From positions 21,761 through 85,760 of the forward strand of contig DVLL01000001.1 of NCBI GenBank assembly GCA_018715525.1: 64,000 bases of DNA, in the 5' to 3' direction. Below the pieces are notes generated by a model, which saw nothing but the letters and a program-made list of their open reading frames with translations, was not told the DNA's origin and ran no database searches. Of the stretch, positions 26,394 to 35,458 are shown one piece after another (position 1 is the stretch's first letter; the number at the start of each line of letters is the position of its first letter). Both the position numbers and the translations under genes were made by a program. This DNA is from Candidatus Faeciplasma pullistercoris (lineage in GTDB: Bacteria > Bacillota > Clostridia > Oscillospirales > Ruminococcaceae).

Positions 26394-27041
26394 ATGAACT
26401 CAAATGAGATAAAGACCCTTATAGCAAAGGATCTGCTGAAGATAAAGGCTGTATTTTTCAGACCTGAGGAGCCATTTACATGGGCAAGCGGAATAAAGAG
26501 CCCGGTGTACTGCGACAACAGGCTGACGCTTACCGCTCCCGACGTAAGAAATGATGTCGAAAACGGTCTCACTCAGATAATAAAGGAGAATTATCCCGAC
26601 GTCGAGGTGCTTATGGGCACTTCTACCGCCGGAATAGCTCACGCCGCCATAACAGGACACATCATGGGGCTTCCCATGGGCTATGTCCGCTCCGGCGCAA
26701 AGGATCACGGCAGGCAGAACCAGATAGAGGGAAGGCTCGAAAAGGGTCAGAAGGTAGTTGTCGTAGAGGATCTTATCTCCACCGGCGGAAGCGTGCTCGA
26801 GGTGGTAGAGGTCCTGAGAGAAGCGGGCGCGGAGGTACTCGGAATAGCGAGCATATTTACATACGGCATGAAAAAGGGTCTTGAGAGGCTCGCGGCGGCC
26901 AATGTTAAGAATGTAAGCCTTACCGATTTTGACCATATTGCCGAGGTGGCGGCGGACGAGGGCTATATCAGCAAGGAGGATATCAAGAGGCTTATAGCAT
27001 TCAGAAACAACCCCTCCGACGAGAGCTGGATAAAGGGCTGA
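26394..27041 (+). CDS. pyrE: Orotate phosphoribosyltransferase
   Basis: Makes OMP from orotate and PRPP. The 215-residue product has the PRPP-binding motif [13 protein letters not shown] and the flexible-loop basic segment [23 protein letters not shown] ribosome site. Fits the operon order pyrC-K-D-F-E-B, in which every step from carbamoyl aspartate onward plus aspartate transcarbamylase is present. Confidence 0.95.
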   Translation: MNSNEIKTLIAKDLLKIKAVFFRPEEPFTWASGIKSPVYCDNRLTLTAPDVRNDVENGLTQIIKENYPDVEVLMGTSTAGIAHAAITGHIMGLPMGYVRSGAKDHGRQNQIEGRLEKGQKVVVVEDLISTGGSVLEVVEVLREAGAEVLGIASIFTYGMKKGLERLAAANVKNVSLTDFDHIAEVAADEGYISKEDIKRLIAFRNNPSDESWIKG

Positions 27042-27067
27042 TGCGGTTTTAGCGGGAGCAACATAAT

Positions 27068-28162
27068 ATGAGACACTTAATTAACATACTTGACCTCTCG
27101 GTAGATGAGATAGACAAGCTGATAGATGTAGCTGACGACATCATGGCCAACCCCGACAAGTACAACGAGGTTTGCCGCCATAAGATACTTGCCACGCTGT
27201 TTTATGAGCCGTCGACAAGGACAAGGCTGAGCTTTGAGTCGGCGATGATGAGCCTCGGCGGAAACGTCCTTGGCTTCTCCGAGGCGACGTCGAGCTCCGC
27301 CTCAAAGGGAGAGACCGTGGCTGATACGATAGAAATGGTCAGCGGTTACGCGGACATAATAGCTATGCGCCACCCCAAGGAGGGCGCTCCGATAGTAGCC
27401 GCCATGCACTCCACCGTGTCTGTGATAAACGCGGGGGACGGCGGGCACTATCACCCTACCCAGACGCTCACCGACCTCATGACAATCCGCCATGAGAAGG
27501 GCAGGTTCGACAATCTGACAATAGGTCTTTGCGGAGACCTCAAGTTCGGAAGAACGGTACATTCCCTTATAGGAGCGATGGCGAGATACGAGGGAGTGAG
27601 GTTCGTGCTCATTTCTCCGGAGGCTTTAAGACTTCCCGGATTTGTCAAGCACGAGTACATCACCAGCAAGGGAATATCCTACGAGGAAAGCGAGTCGCTC
27701 GAGGAGGTAATAGGCAAGCTTGACATTTTGTACATGACAAGGATACAGCGGGAGAGGTTTGTGAGCGAGGACGAGTATCTCGCCCTCAAGGACAGCTGCA
27801 TACTCACCGCCGAGAAGATGAAGTCTGCCAAGCCGGATATGATAGTCATGCACCCGCTGCCGAGAGTGAACGAGATAGAGGTGGCGGTTGACTCAGATCA
27901 GAGAGCATGCTATTTCAAGCAGGCTCACTACGGCAGATATGTGAGAATGGCGCTCATAATGAAGCTTCTGGGGCTGATAGAGAACGACGTTCCGTATACT
28001 CCGGCGGAGGATAAAAAGCCGATTGTGTACGGGGTATATACCTGCCGCAATCCGAGGTGCATCACGTCTATCGAGCACGAGCTTCCTCAGGCATTCAAGC
28101 TTGCTGACAAAGAGAACAGCATTTACCGCTGCGTTTATTGTGAAACTCGACAAAATCGGTAA
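27068..28162 (+). CDS. pyrB: Aspartate carbamoyltransferase with C-terminal PyrI-like zinc module
   Basis: Condenses aspartate and carbamoyl phosphate. Residues 1 to about 308 form the catalytic chain: carbamoyl-phosphate loop [24 protein letters not shown], and the aspartate-binding [10 protein letters not shown]. After the usual end of PyrB the 364-residue protein continues about 55 residues with C-x4-C (CRNPRC) and C-x2-C (CVYC), the four-cysteine spacing of the PyrI zinc domain. The PyrI allosteric nucleotide-binding domain is missing and no separate pyrI is seen. The module probably stabilises the assembly; allostery is doubtful. Confidence 0.93.
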   Translation: MRHLINILDLSVDEIDKLIDVADDIMANPDKYNEVCRHKILATLFYEPSTRTRLSFESAMMSLGGNVLGFSEATSSSASKGETVADTIEMVSGYADIIAMRHPKEGAPIVAAMHSTVSVINAGDGGHYHPTQTLTDLMTIRHEKGRFDNLTIGLCGDLKFGRTVHSLIGAMARYEGVRFVLISPEALRLPGFVKHEYITSKGISYEESESLEEVIGKLDILYMTRIQRERFVSEDEYLALKDSCILTAEKMKSAKPDMIVMHPLPRVNEIEVAVDSDQRACYFKQAHYGRYVRMALIMKLLGLIENDVPYTPAEDKKPIVYGVYTCRNPRCITSIEHELPQAFKLADKENSIYRCVYCETRQNR

Positions 28163-28177
28163 AATTATCTGTGTGTC

Positions 28178-28215
28178 TTGACGAAAAACGGTTTATTTGG
28201 TATACTTGAACCGTT
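28178..28215 (+). promoter_or_regulatory. Purine operon promoter with inverted repeat
   Basis: TTGACG (28178-28183), 17-nt spacer, TATACT (28201-28206). Arms AACGGTT (28187-28193) and AACCGTT (28209-28215) bracket the -10, an ideal position for a repressor. The half-site AACGGTTTATTTGG (28187-28200) recurs with one change at 32874-32887. Confidence 0.65.
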
Positions 28216-28289
28216 ACAGGCGGCAGTATAGTGATTGCCGCTTCTTTTCGTTGCCGTTTTGGTACAGAAGGAAAATAAAACAACGCTTT

Positions 28290-28384
28290 TTGCGACTGAC
28301 GGATAGATGCGGAGCACCGCAGAGGAACAAAGGGCGTGATTTTCAGGGCTGAAGGATTGACCCTGAGCCGACCGTCTGGGCACA
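28290..28384 (+). ncRNA. ZTP/ZMP (pfl) riboswitch
   Basis: The leader contains GACTGACGG (28294-28302) and the hallmark 3' block CCGACCGTCTGGGCA (28368-28382), which together form the pfl-motif pseudoknot core, with a hairpin-rich middle section. ZTP riboswitches sense the purine intermediate ZMP/ZTP when 10-formyl-THF is limiting and control purine and one-carbon genes. The operon it precedes includes AICAR transformylase, which consumes ZMP. The 3' GGGC also forms the first arm of the following terminator, so ligand binding should prevent termination. Confidence 0.85.
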
Positions 28385-28423
28385 CTTGGGTTTTTGGCTG
28401 CAAGTGCGCCCTTTTGCGTTTTT
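28378..28423 (+). terminator. Riboswitch-controlled terminator before purE
   Basis: Arms GGGCACACTTG (28378-28388) and CAAGTGCGCCC (28401-28411, 10 of 11 pairs), then TTTT-GCG-TTTTT. The first arm overlaps the conserved riboswitch block, so the two structures exclude each other. Confidence 0.85.
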
Positions 28424-28437
28424 AAGGAGGATTCATT

Positions 28438-28932
28438 ATGAAAAAAGTAGGACTGGTAATGGGAAGCGACAGCGACCTGCCGGTAATTCAGAAGGCGACA
28501 GATATGCTCGATTCGCTCGGCATTCCGTATGAGGTTCATGTCTATTCCGCTCACCGCACCCCTGACGAGGCGAGAGATTTCGCCAGAGCGGCTGCGGACA
28601 ACGGCTTCGGAGTGATGATAGCAGCTGCCGGAATGGCTGCGCACCTCGCGGGAGCGATCGCTGCGAACACGGTGCTTCCGGTCATAGGTATTCCCTGCAA
28701 GTCGTCCGTTCTTGACGGCATGGACGCTCTTTTGTCGACTGTCATGATGCCCTCCGGTATACCGGTGGCAACCGTGGCGATAAACGGCGGAGCGAACGCC
28801 GCGCTGCTTGCGGCTCAGATACTTGCCGTGTCCGACGCCGAGCTTTACGCCAAGCTTGCCGCAAAGAGGGCTGCCGACGGCAAGAAGGTTCTTGAAAAGG
28901 ACTTGGCGATAAGCGCTCAGTTCAATAAATAA
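28438..28932 (+). CDS. purE: N5-carboxyaminoimidazole ribonucleotide mutase PurE
   Basis: Moves the carboxyl group of N5-CAIR to give CAIR in class I organisms. The 164-residue product has MGSDSDLPV, the catalytic His in SAHRTPDEA and AAAGMAAHLAGAIAANT. A class I PurE would need PurK, which is not in the window. First gene of the purine operon, with an AAGGAGG site right after the riboswitch terminator. Confidence 0.93.
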   Translation: MKKVGLVMGSDSDLPVIQKATDMLDSLGIPYEVHVYSAHRTPDEARDFARAAADNGFGVMIAAAGMAAHLAGAIAANTVLPVIGIPCKSSVLDGMDALLSTVMMPSGIPVATVAINGGANAALLAAQILAVSDAELYAKLAAKRAADGKKVLEKDLAISAQFNK

Positions 28933-28976
28933 TCATAATTGCGTTTATATAATGCTTTGGAAAGGCAGATAAGCAT

Positions 28977-30401
28977 ATGGGAGGATTTTTCGGAGCGGTC
29001 GGAAAGACGGACGTAATATCAGATGTCTTTTTCGGCACGGATTATCATTCGCATCTTGGAACAAAGAGCGGAGGTATTGCCGCCTATGATCCGGTAATCG
29101 GGCTGCAAAGAAATATACATAACATTGAAAACTCGCCGTTTAGGACGAAGTTCGAGCATATTTTTGAGGAGATGAAGGGCACGGCGGCAATCGGCGGTAT
29201 AAATGATACCGACCCTCAGCCGCTTCTTATCCGCTCGGCTCTCGGAACCTATGCTATTTGCATAGTAGGAATAATAAACAACACCGAAAAGATACTCGAC
29301 ACCTACTTCTCGGTGACCGGCGGGCACTTCAACGCCATGACCGGAGGAAAGATAAATTCCACCGAGCTGGTAGCCGCGCTCATAAACCAGAAGTCAAGCT
29401 TTGCCGATGGCATAAGGTTTGTACAGGACACCGTTGAGGGAACAGCATCGATACTTATCCTCAAGGAGGACGGTCACCTTATCGCCGCAAGGGACAATCT
29501 CGGCAGGCTGCCCGTTCTTGTCGGCAGGAACGAAAACGGCTTCTGCGTTTCGTTCGAGTCGTTCGCGAGCTCAAAGCTCGGCTACGCCCCTTACAAGGAG
29601 CTGGGTCCCGCAGAAATAGTGGAAATAACCGCCGACGAGGTAACTGTTTTGCAGCCGCCTAAGGAGAAGATGTGCATCTGCGCCTTCCTGTGGTCATACT
29701 ACGGCTACCCGACCTCAAGCTACGAGGGCGTGAACGTGGAGGTAATGCGCTACCGCAACGGCAGCATAATGGCTAAAAACGACAAGGAGAACAATAACCT
29801 GCCCGACATCGATTATGTCGGAGGAGTGCCCGACTCAGGCACTCCGCACGCCATAGGCTACGCCAACGAGAGCGGGATACCGTTCGCCCGTCCGTTTATC
29901 AAGTATACTCCGACATGGCCCCGCAGCTTCATGCCTCAGAACCAGCAGCAAAGAAACAAGGTCGCCAAGATGAAGCAGATACCTGTTCACGATCTGATAA
30001 CCGACAAGGATCTTTTGTTTATAGACGACTCGATAGTAAGAGGAACGCAGCTTAGGGAAACGGTAGAATTTCTTTCCGAGAACGGCGCAAAGAGCGTGCA
30101 CATGCGCTCTGCGTGTCCTCCGATAATGTACGGCTGCAAGTATCTGGGCTTCTCCCGCTCCACAAGCGACCGGGATCTTATCACCATATCGACAATAATA
30201 GAGCTTGAGGGCGAAAAGGGGCTTAATCACCTTGAGGAGTACAGCGACCCCACAACGGAAAGAGGAAAGAAGATGAGGCAGGCTATCTGCGATAAGCTTC
30301 ACTTTGCCTCACTTGAGTTCCAGACACTCGAGGGACTTTGCAAGGCTATAGGAATACCGGAGTGCAAGATTTGCACATACTGCTGGAACGGAAAAGAATA
30401 A
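28977..30401 (+). CDS. purF: Amidophosphoribosyltransferase-like protein lacking the N-terminal Cys
   Basis: Homologue of PurF, which makes phosphoribosylamine from PRPP and glutamine. The 474-residue product has an N-terminal Ntn glutaminase-like domain (about 1-240) and a phosphoribosyltransferase domain with the PRPP motif LLFIDDSIVRGTQ. The N-terminus reads MGGFFGAVGK, where standard PurF has a catalytic Cys as its mature first residue, and no upstream start restores one. Cysteines at CIC (about 228), CPPIMYGC and CKICTYC could ligate the Fe-S cluster known in Bacillus PurF. Ammonia as donor or an altered substrate is possible. It sits in the normal purF place between purE and purM. Confidence 0.85.
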   Translation: MGGFFGAVGKTDVISDVFFGTDYHSHLGTKSGGIAAYDPVIGLQRNIHNIENSPFRTKFEHIFEEMKGTAAIGGINDTDPQPLLIRSALGTYAICIVGIINNTEKILDTYFSVTGGHFNAMTGGKINSTELVAALINQKSSFADGIRFVQDTVEGTASILILKEDGHLIAARDNLGRLPVLVGRNENGFCVSFESFASSKLGYAPYKELGPAEIVEITADEVTVLQPPKEKMCICAFLWSYYGYPTSSYEGVNVEVMRYRNGSIMAKNDKENNNLPDIDYVGGVPDSGTPHAIGYANESGIPFARPFIKYTPTWPRSFMPQNQQQRNKVAKMKQIPVHDLITDKDLLFIDDSIVRGTQLRETVEFLSENGAKSVHMRSACPPIMYGCKYLGFSRSTSDRDLITISTIIELEGEKGLNHLEEYSDPTTERGKKMRQAICDKLHFASLEFQTLEGLCKAIGIPECKICTYCWNGKE

Positions 30402-30446
30402 GAGCGATTGTACGGCGCCAAAATAAAAGTAAAGGAAAGTGTGACT

Positions 30447-31496
30447 ATGAGCATAAACGAAAACTCAAGATCTGACAGCTATGCTGCTGCCGGCGTAGAC
30501 ATCACAGCGGGATATAAAGCGGTGGAGCTTATGAAAAAGCACATCGCCAAGACCATGACAAAGGGCGTCTGCTCCGATGTCGGAGGCTTCGGCGGACTTT
30601 TTGAGCTTGACCTTGAGGGCATTAAAAAGCCCGTTCTGGTCAGCGGCACCGACGGAGTGGGAACAAAGCTTAAGATAGCTTTTCTTATGAACAAGCATGA
30701 CACAGTCGGAATAGACTGCGTGGCAATGTGCGTAAACGACATAATCTGCTGCGGCGCAAAACCGCTGTTCTTCCTTGACTATATCGCCTGCGGCAAGAAC
30801 TATCCCGAAAAAATAGCCGACATCGTAAAGGGCGTTTGCGACGGCTGCGTGCAGTCGGGCGCGGCGCTTATAGGCGGAGAGACGGCGGAGATGCCCGGCT
30901 TTTATCCCGAGGACGAGTATGACCTTGCGGGCTTCTCGGTGGGAGTTGTGGATAAGTCGAAGATCATAGACAACGCAAGTATGTGCGAGGGCGACGTGAT
31001 GATAGCTCTTCCGTCGAGCGGCGTTCACTCAAACGGCTTCTCGCTCGTCAGAAAGGTGTTCGACGTCGAAAACGAGGACATAAAGACGCCGGTTGACGCT
31101 TTGGGCGGAAAGTCCATAGGCGAGGTTTTGCTCACGCCGACAAAGATATACGTCAAGCCCGTGCTTGCACTGCTCGAGAGCGTAAAGGTAAAGGGAATAT
31201 CCCATATAACAGGCGGCGGCTTCTACGAAAACATTCCGCGAAGCATTCCGGACGGTCTCGGCGCGCAGATAAAGATGAGCGATGTAAGAGTGCTGCCGAT
31301 ATTCGATCTTATAGCCAAGAAGGGCGGAATAAGCGAGCGCGACATGTTTAACACCTTCAACATGGGCGTAGGCATGTGCATAGTCGTTTCGCCGGAGGAT
31401 GCGGACAGGGCTTTGGAGATTTTGCGCGCAAACGGCGAGGATGCGTATATCATCGGCAAGACCGTAAAGTCCGACACGAAGATAGACCTTATCTGA
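30447..31496 (+). CDS. purM: Phosphoribosylformylglycinamidine cyclo-ligase PurM
   Basis: ATP-dependent closure of the imidazole ring to give AIR. The 349-residue product has [21 protein letters not shown], and [11 protein letters not shown], the conserved PurM-family loops, and [13 protein letters not shown]. The start at ATG 30447 ([18 protein letters not shown]) has AAAGGAAAG upstream and matches the family N-terminus; the frame runs 39 nt further upstream. Confidence 0.95.
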   Translation: MSINENSRSDSYAAAGVDITAGYKAVELMKKHIAKTMTKGVCSDVGGFGGLFELDLEGIKKPVLVSGTDGVGTKLKIAFLMNKHDTVGIDCVAMCVNDIICCGAKPLFFLDYIACGKNYPEKIADIVKGVCDGCVQSGAALIGGETAEMPGFYPEDEYDLAGFSVGVVDKSKIIDNASMCEGDVMIALPSSGVHSNGFSLVRKVFDVENEDIKTPVDALGGKSIGEVLLTPTKIYVKPVLALLESVKVKGISHITGGGFYENIPRSIPDGLGAQIKMSDVRVLPIFDLIAKKGGISERDMFNTFNMGVGMCIVVSPEDADRALEILRANGEDAYIIGKTVKSDTKIDLI

Positions 31497-31508
31497 CGGA
31501 GGCGCGTA

Positions 31509-32132
31509 ATGGAACAAACGGCAAAGATAGCGGTGCTCGTCTCGGGCGGAGGGACAAACCTTCAGGCGCTTATAGACGCTCAGTCTCAGGGAGTGCTGAA
31601 AAGCGGAAAAATAGCTCTTGTCATATCCAACCACAGGGATGCGTACGCGCTTACGAGGGCTGAGAATGCCGGCATACGCACCGAGACTGTTACAAAGAGC
31701 GAGCTTGGCTCGCAGGAGGCTTTTGAGGACAGGATAATGCAGCTGCTTGACGGCGAGGGTATAGACCTTATCGTTCTGGCGGGATTTATGAGCATTTTGT
31801 CCGAACGGTTCACAAGGCATTATGAAAAAAGGATAATAAACGTACACCCTTCGCTCATACCGTCCTTTTGCGGGCAGGGCTTTTACGGACTTAGGGTGCA
31901 CGAGGCGGCTCTTGCAAGGGGAGTCAAGGTCACCGGAGCCACGGTGCATTATGTAAACGAAGTACCGGACGGCGGAGAAATAATAATGCAAAAAGCGGTG
32001 AATGTGCGTCCGGACGACACGCCCGAAACCCTTCAAAAGAGGGTGATGAGGCTTGCCGAGTGGAAGATACTTCCCATGTCAGCCGAAAAAGTCTGCGCAG
32101 ACATGGTTGTAAATAAGCAAACACATAAATAA
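31509..32132 (+). CDS. purN: Phosphoribosylglycinamide formyltransferase PurN
   Basis: Formylates GAR with 10-formyl-THF. The 207-residue product has the N-terminal LVSGGGTNLQALID and the catalytic Asn-His pair in INVHPSLIPSF, followed by GATVHYVNEVPDGG with the conserved Asp region. GGAGG site overlaps the short gap after purM. It is one of two folate-dependent formyl transfers encoded in this operon. Confidence 0.95.
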   Translation: MEQTAKIAVLVSGGGTNLQALIDAQSQGVLKSGKIALVISNHRDAYALTRAENAGIRTETVTKSELGSQEAFEDRIMQLLDGEGIDLIVLAGFMSILSERFTRHYEKRIINVHPSLIPSFCGQGFYGLRVHEAALARGVKVTGATVHYVNEVPDGGEIIMQKAVNVRPDDTPETLQKRVMRLAEWKILPMSAEKVCADMVVNKQTHK

Positions 32133-32149
32133 AGAAAGGCGGGAGCAGC

Positions 32150-32869
32150 ATGGATATCTACAAGATAAACGACATAGCCGAGCTTATAAAGGACAACACC
32201 TATGTCGGAAGAGGAATAGTAATAGGCAAGTCCCTTGACGGCAGGAGCGCTGTCAGCGCATACTTCATAATGGGCAGAAGCGCAAACAGCCGCAACAGAA
32301 TATTTGCCGAGAAGGACGGAGTGATATACACCGAGCCGTTCGACGCATCTAAGGTTGAGGACCCCAGCCTTATAATTTATGCCGCGGTGAGAAAGTATGA
32401 AAACAAGCTCATAGTCACAAACGGCGACCAGACCGACACGATTTATGATGGTCTTAAAGCGGGAAAGAGCTTTAGCGAGGCGCTCATGTCCCGAGAGTTT
32501 GAGCCGGACAAGCCCAATTTTACCCCCAGAATAAGCGGAATGCTCACGTTTGAAAACGGCGATTTCAGCTATGATATGAGCATACTTAAAAGCGCGGACT
32601 CCGAGGGAACGGCTTGCAACCGCTATACCTTCTCATACGCTCCTCTAAGCGGTCTTGGACACTTCATACACACCTATGTCTGCGACGGAAACCCCATACC
32701 CACCTTCCAGGGCGAGCCGGAAAGAGTCGGGATACCAAACGACATAGACGAGTTCACAAACAAGCTTTGGGACGCGCTCAACGAGGACAACAAGATATCC
32801 CTGTATGTAAACTACACCTGCCTGAAGACCGGAGAGCAAAAGACAAGGATAATCAATAAGAACAAATAA
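32150..32869 (+). CDS. purO: IMP cyclohydrolase, PurO type
   Basis: Closes FAICAR to IMP, the final step of the pathway. The 239-residue product matches the PurO family (Ntn-type fold, first known from archaea) rather than the N-terminal half of PurH: NTYVGRGIVIGKS near the N-terminus, YFIMGRSANSRNR, and TPRISGM. No catalytic cysteine is needed in this family. It sits directly before the stand-alone AICAR transformylase, so the two genes replace a bifunctional PurH. Confidence 0.85.
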   Translation: MDIYKINDIAELIKDNTYVGRGIVIGKSLDGRSAVSAYFIMGRSANSRNRIFAEKDGVIYTEPFDASKVEDPSLIIYAAVRKYENKLIVTNGDQTDTIYDGLKAGKSFSEALMSREFEPDKPNFTPRISGMLTFENGDFSYDMSILKSADSEGTACNRYTFSYAPLSGLGHFIHTYVCDGNPIPTFQGEPERVGIPNDIDEFTNKLWDALNEDNKISLYVNYTCLKTGEQKTRIINKNK

Positions 32870-32873
32870 GACA

Positions 32874-32887
32874 AACCGTTTATTTGG
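32874..32887 (+). promoter_or_regulatory. Copy of the purine promoter half-site
   Basis: AACCGTTTATTTGG, 13 of 14 identical to 28187-28200 in the purE promoter. It lies in the 79-nt gap between purO and the transformylase gene. No good promoter was seen here; it could be an internal operator or RNA site. Confidence 0.35.
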
Positions 32888-32948
32888 CGAACAAAATTTT
32901 ATGTTATAGAAAGGAAGCCCTGCGTTAAGCATAGGCACGGTGAAAAAA

Positions 32949-34133
32949 ATGAAAGAGTTTGAACTGAAGTACGGCTGTAACCCCAACCAAAAGCCCGCCA
33001 AGATATTTATGGCAAACGGCAGCGACCTGCCGATAGAGATCCTTTGCGGCAAGCCCGGATACATCAACTTCCTTGATGCGTTCAACAGCTGGCAGCTTGT
33101 AAAGGAGCTTAAGGAGGCGACGGGACTTCCCTGCGCCACATCATTCAAGCACGTCAGCCCCACGTCTGCCGCAGTCGGCATAAAGCTCTCCGAAAAGCTC
33201 AAGAAGGCGTGCTTTGTAGACGACGTGCCGCAGCTTGACGATTCTCCGCTCGCATGCGCATACGCAAGAGCCAGAGGAACGGACAGAATGTGCTCCTTCG
33301 GCGACTGGGTGGCTTTGTCCGACGTGTGCGACGTGACAACCGCAAAGCTCATGAAAAGAGAGGTTTCGGACGGCGTAATAGCTCCCGGATACGAGCCGGA
33401 GGCTCTTGAAATCCTCAAGACAAAGCGCAAGGGCAGCTACAATATAGTAAAAATCGATCCCGACTACGTCCCCGACCCGATAGAGCATAAGCAGGTGTTC
33501 GGCGTGACCTTTGAGCAGGGCAGAAACAACTTTAAAATCGACCGCTCCCTGCTCACAAACATAGTTACCGAGAACAAAAACCTCCCTGAGGAGGCGGTAA
33601 GAGACCTCATCATATCCTTAATAACCCTTAAATACACCCAGTCCAACTCGGTGTGCTTTGCATACGACGGACAGGCTATAGGCGTAGGCGCGGGACAGCA
33701 GTCGAGAATCCACTGCACACGTTTGGCAGGCTCAAAAGCCGACACATGGTTCTTGCGCCAGTGCGACAAGGTTTTAAACCTTCCCTTCAAGGACGGAATA
33801 GGCAGACCCGACCGCGACAACGTCATAGACGGCTACATAAACAAGAACGAGGAGGACGTGTGCGCGGGCGGAATCTGGCAGAAGTACTTCACCACACAGC
33901 CTGAGCCGCTCACCGCAGAGGAGGCAAGGGCGTACCTTGACACAATCACCGGCGTGTCCTTAGGTTCCGATGCGTTCTTCCCGTTTGACGACAATATAGA
34001 AAGAGCGCACCGCAGCGGCGTGATGTACGTTGCGGAGCCGGGCGGCTCGATAAGAGACGATGTTTGCATAGAACGCTGCAACAAGTACGGCATGGTAATG
34101 GCGTTCACCGGCATGCGTCTGTTCCACCACTAA
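32949..34133 (+). CDS. Stand-alone AICAR transformylase (PurH C-terminal domain type)
   Basis: Transfers formyl from 10-formyl-THF to AICAR. The product of about 394 residues corresponds only to the AICARFT part of bacterial PurH: LKYGCNPNQKPA, PTSAAVGI, SNSVCFAYDGQAIGVGAGQQSR (conserved folate and substrate region) and SDAFFPFDDNIERA. The MGS-like IMP cyclohydrolase domain of about 200 residues is absent; PurO next door supplies that activity. Start uncertain between ATG 32949 and in-frame GTG 32940; neither has a strong ribosome site. Confidence 0.92.
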   Translation: MKEFELKYGCNPNQKPAKIFMANGSDLPIEILCGKPGYINFLDAFNSWQLVKELKEATGLPCATSFKHVSPTSAAVGIKLSEKLKKACFVDDVPQLDDSPLACAYARARGTDRMCSFGDWVALSDVCDVTTAKLMKREVSDGVIAPGYEPEALEILKTKRKGSYNIVKIDPDYVPDPIEHKQVFGVTFEQGRNNFKIDRSLLTNIVTENKNLPEEAVRDLIISLITLKYTQSNSVCFAYDGQAIGVGAGQQSRIHCTRLAGSKADTWFLRQCDKVLNLPFKDGIGRPDRDNVIDGYINKNEEDVCAGGIWQKYFTTQPEPLTAEEARAYLDTITGVSLGSDAFFPFDDNIERAHRSGVMYVAEPGGSIRDDVCIERCNKYGMVMAFTGMRLFHH

Positions 34134-34139
34134 ACCGCC

Positions 34140-35426
<1,287 letters not shown>

Positions 35427-35458
35427 AATAAGCTTTGCCAGGAAAGGTATTGATGTAA

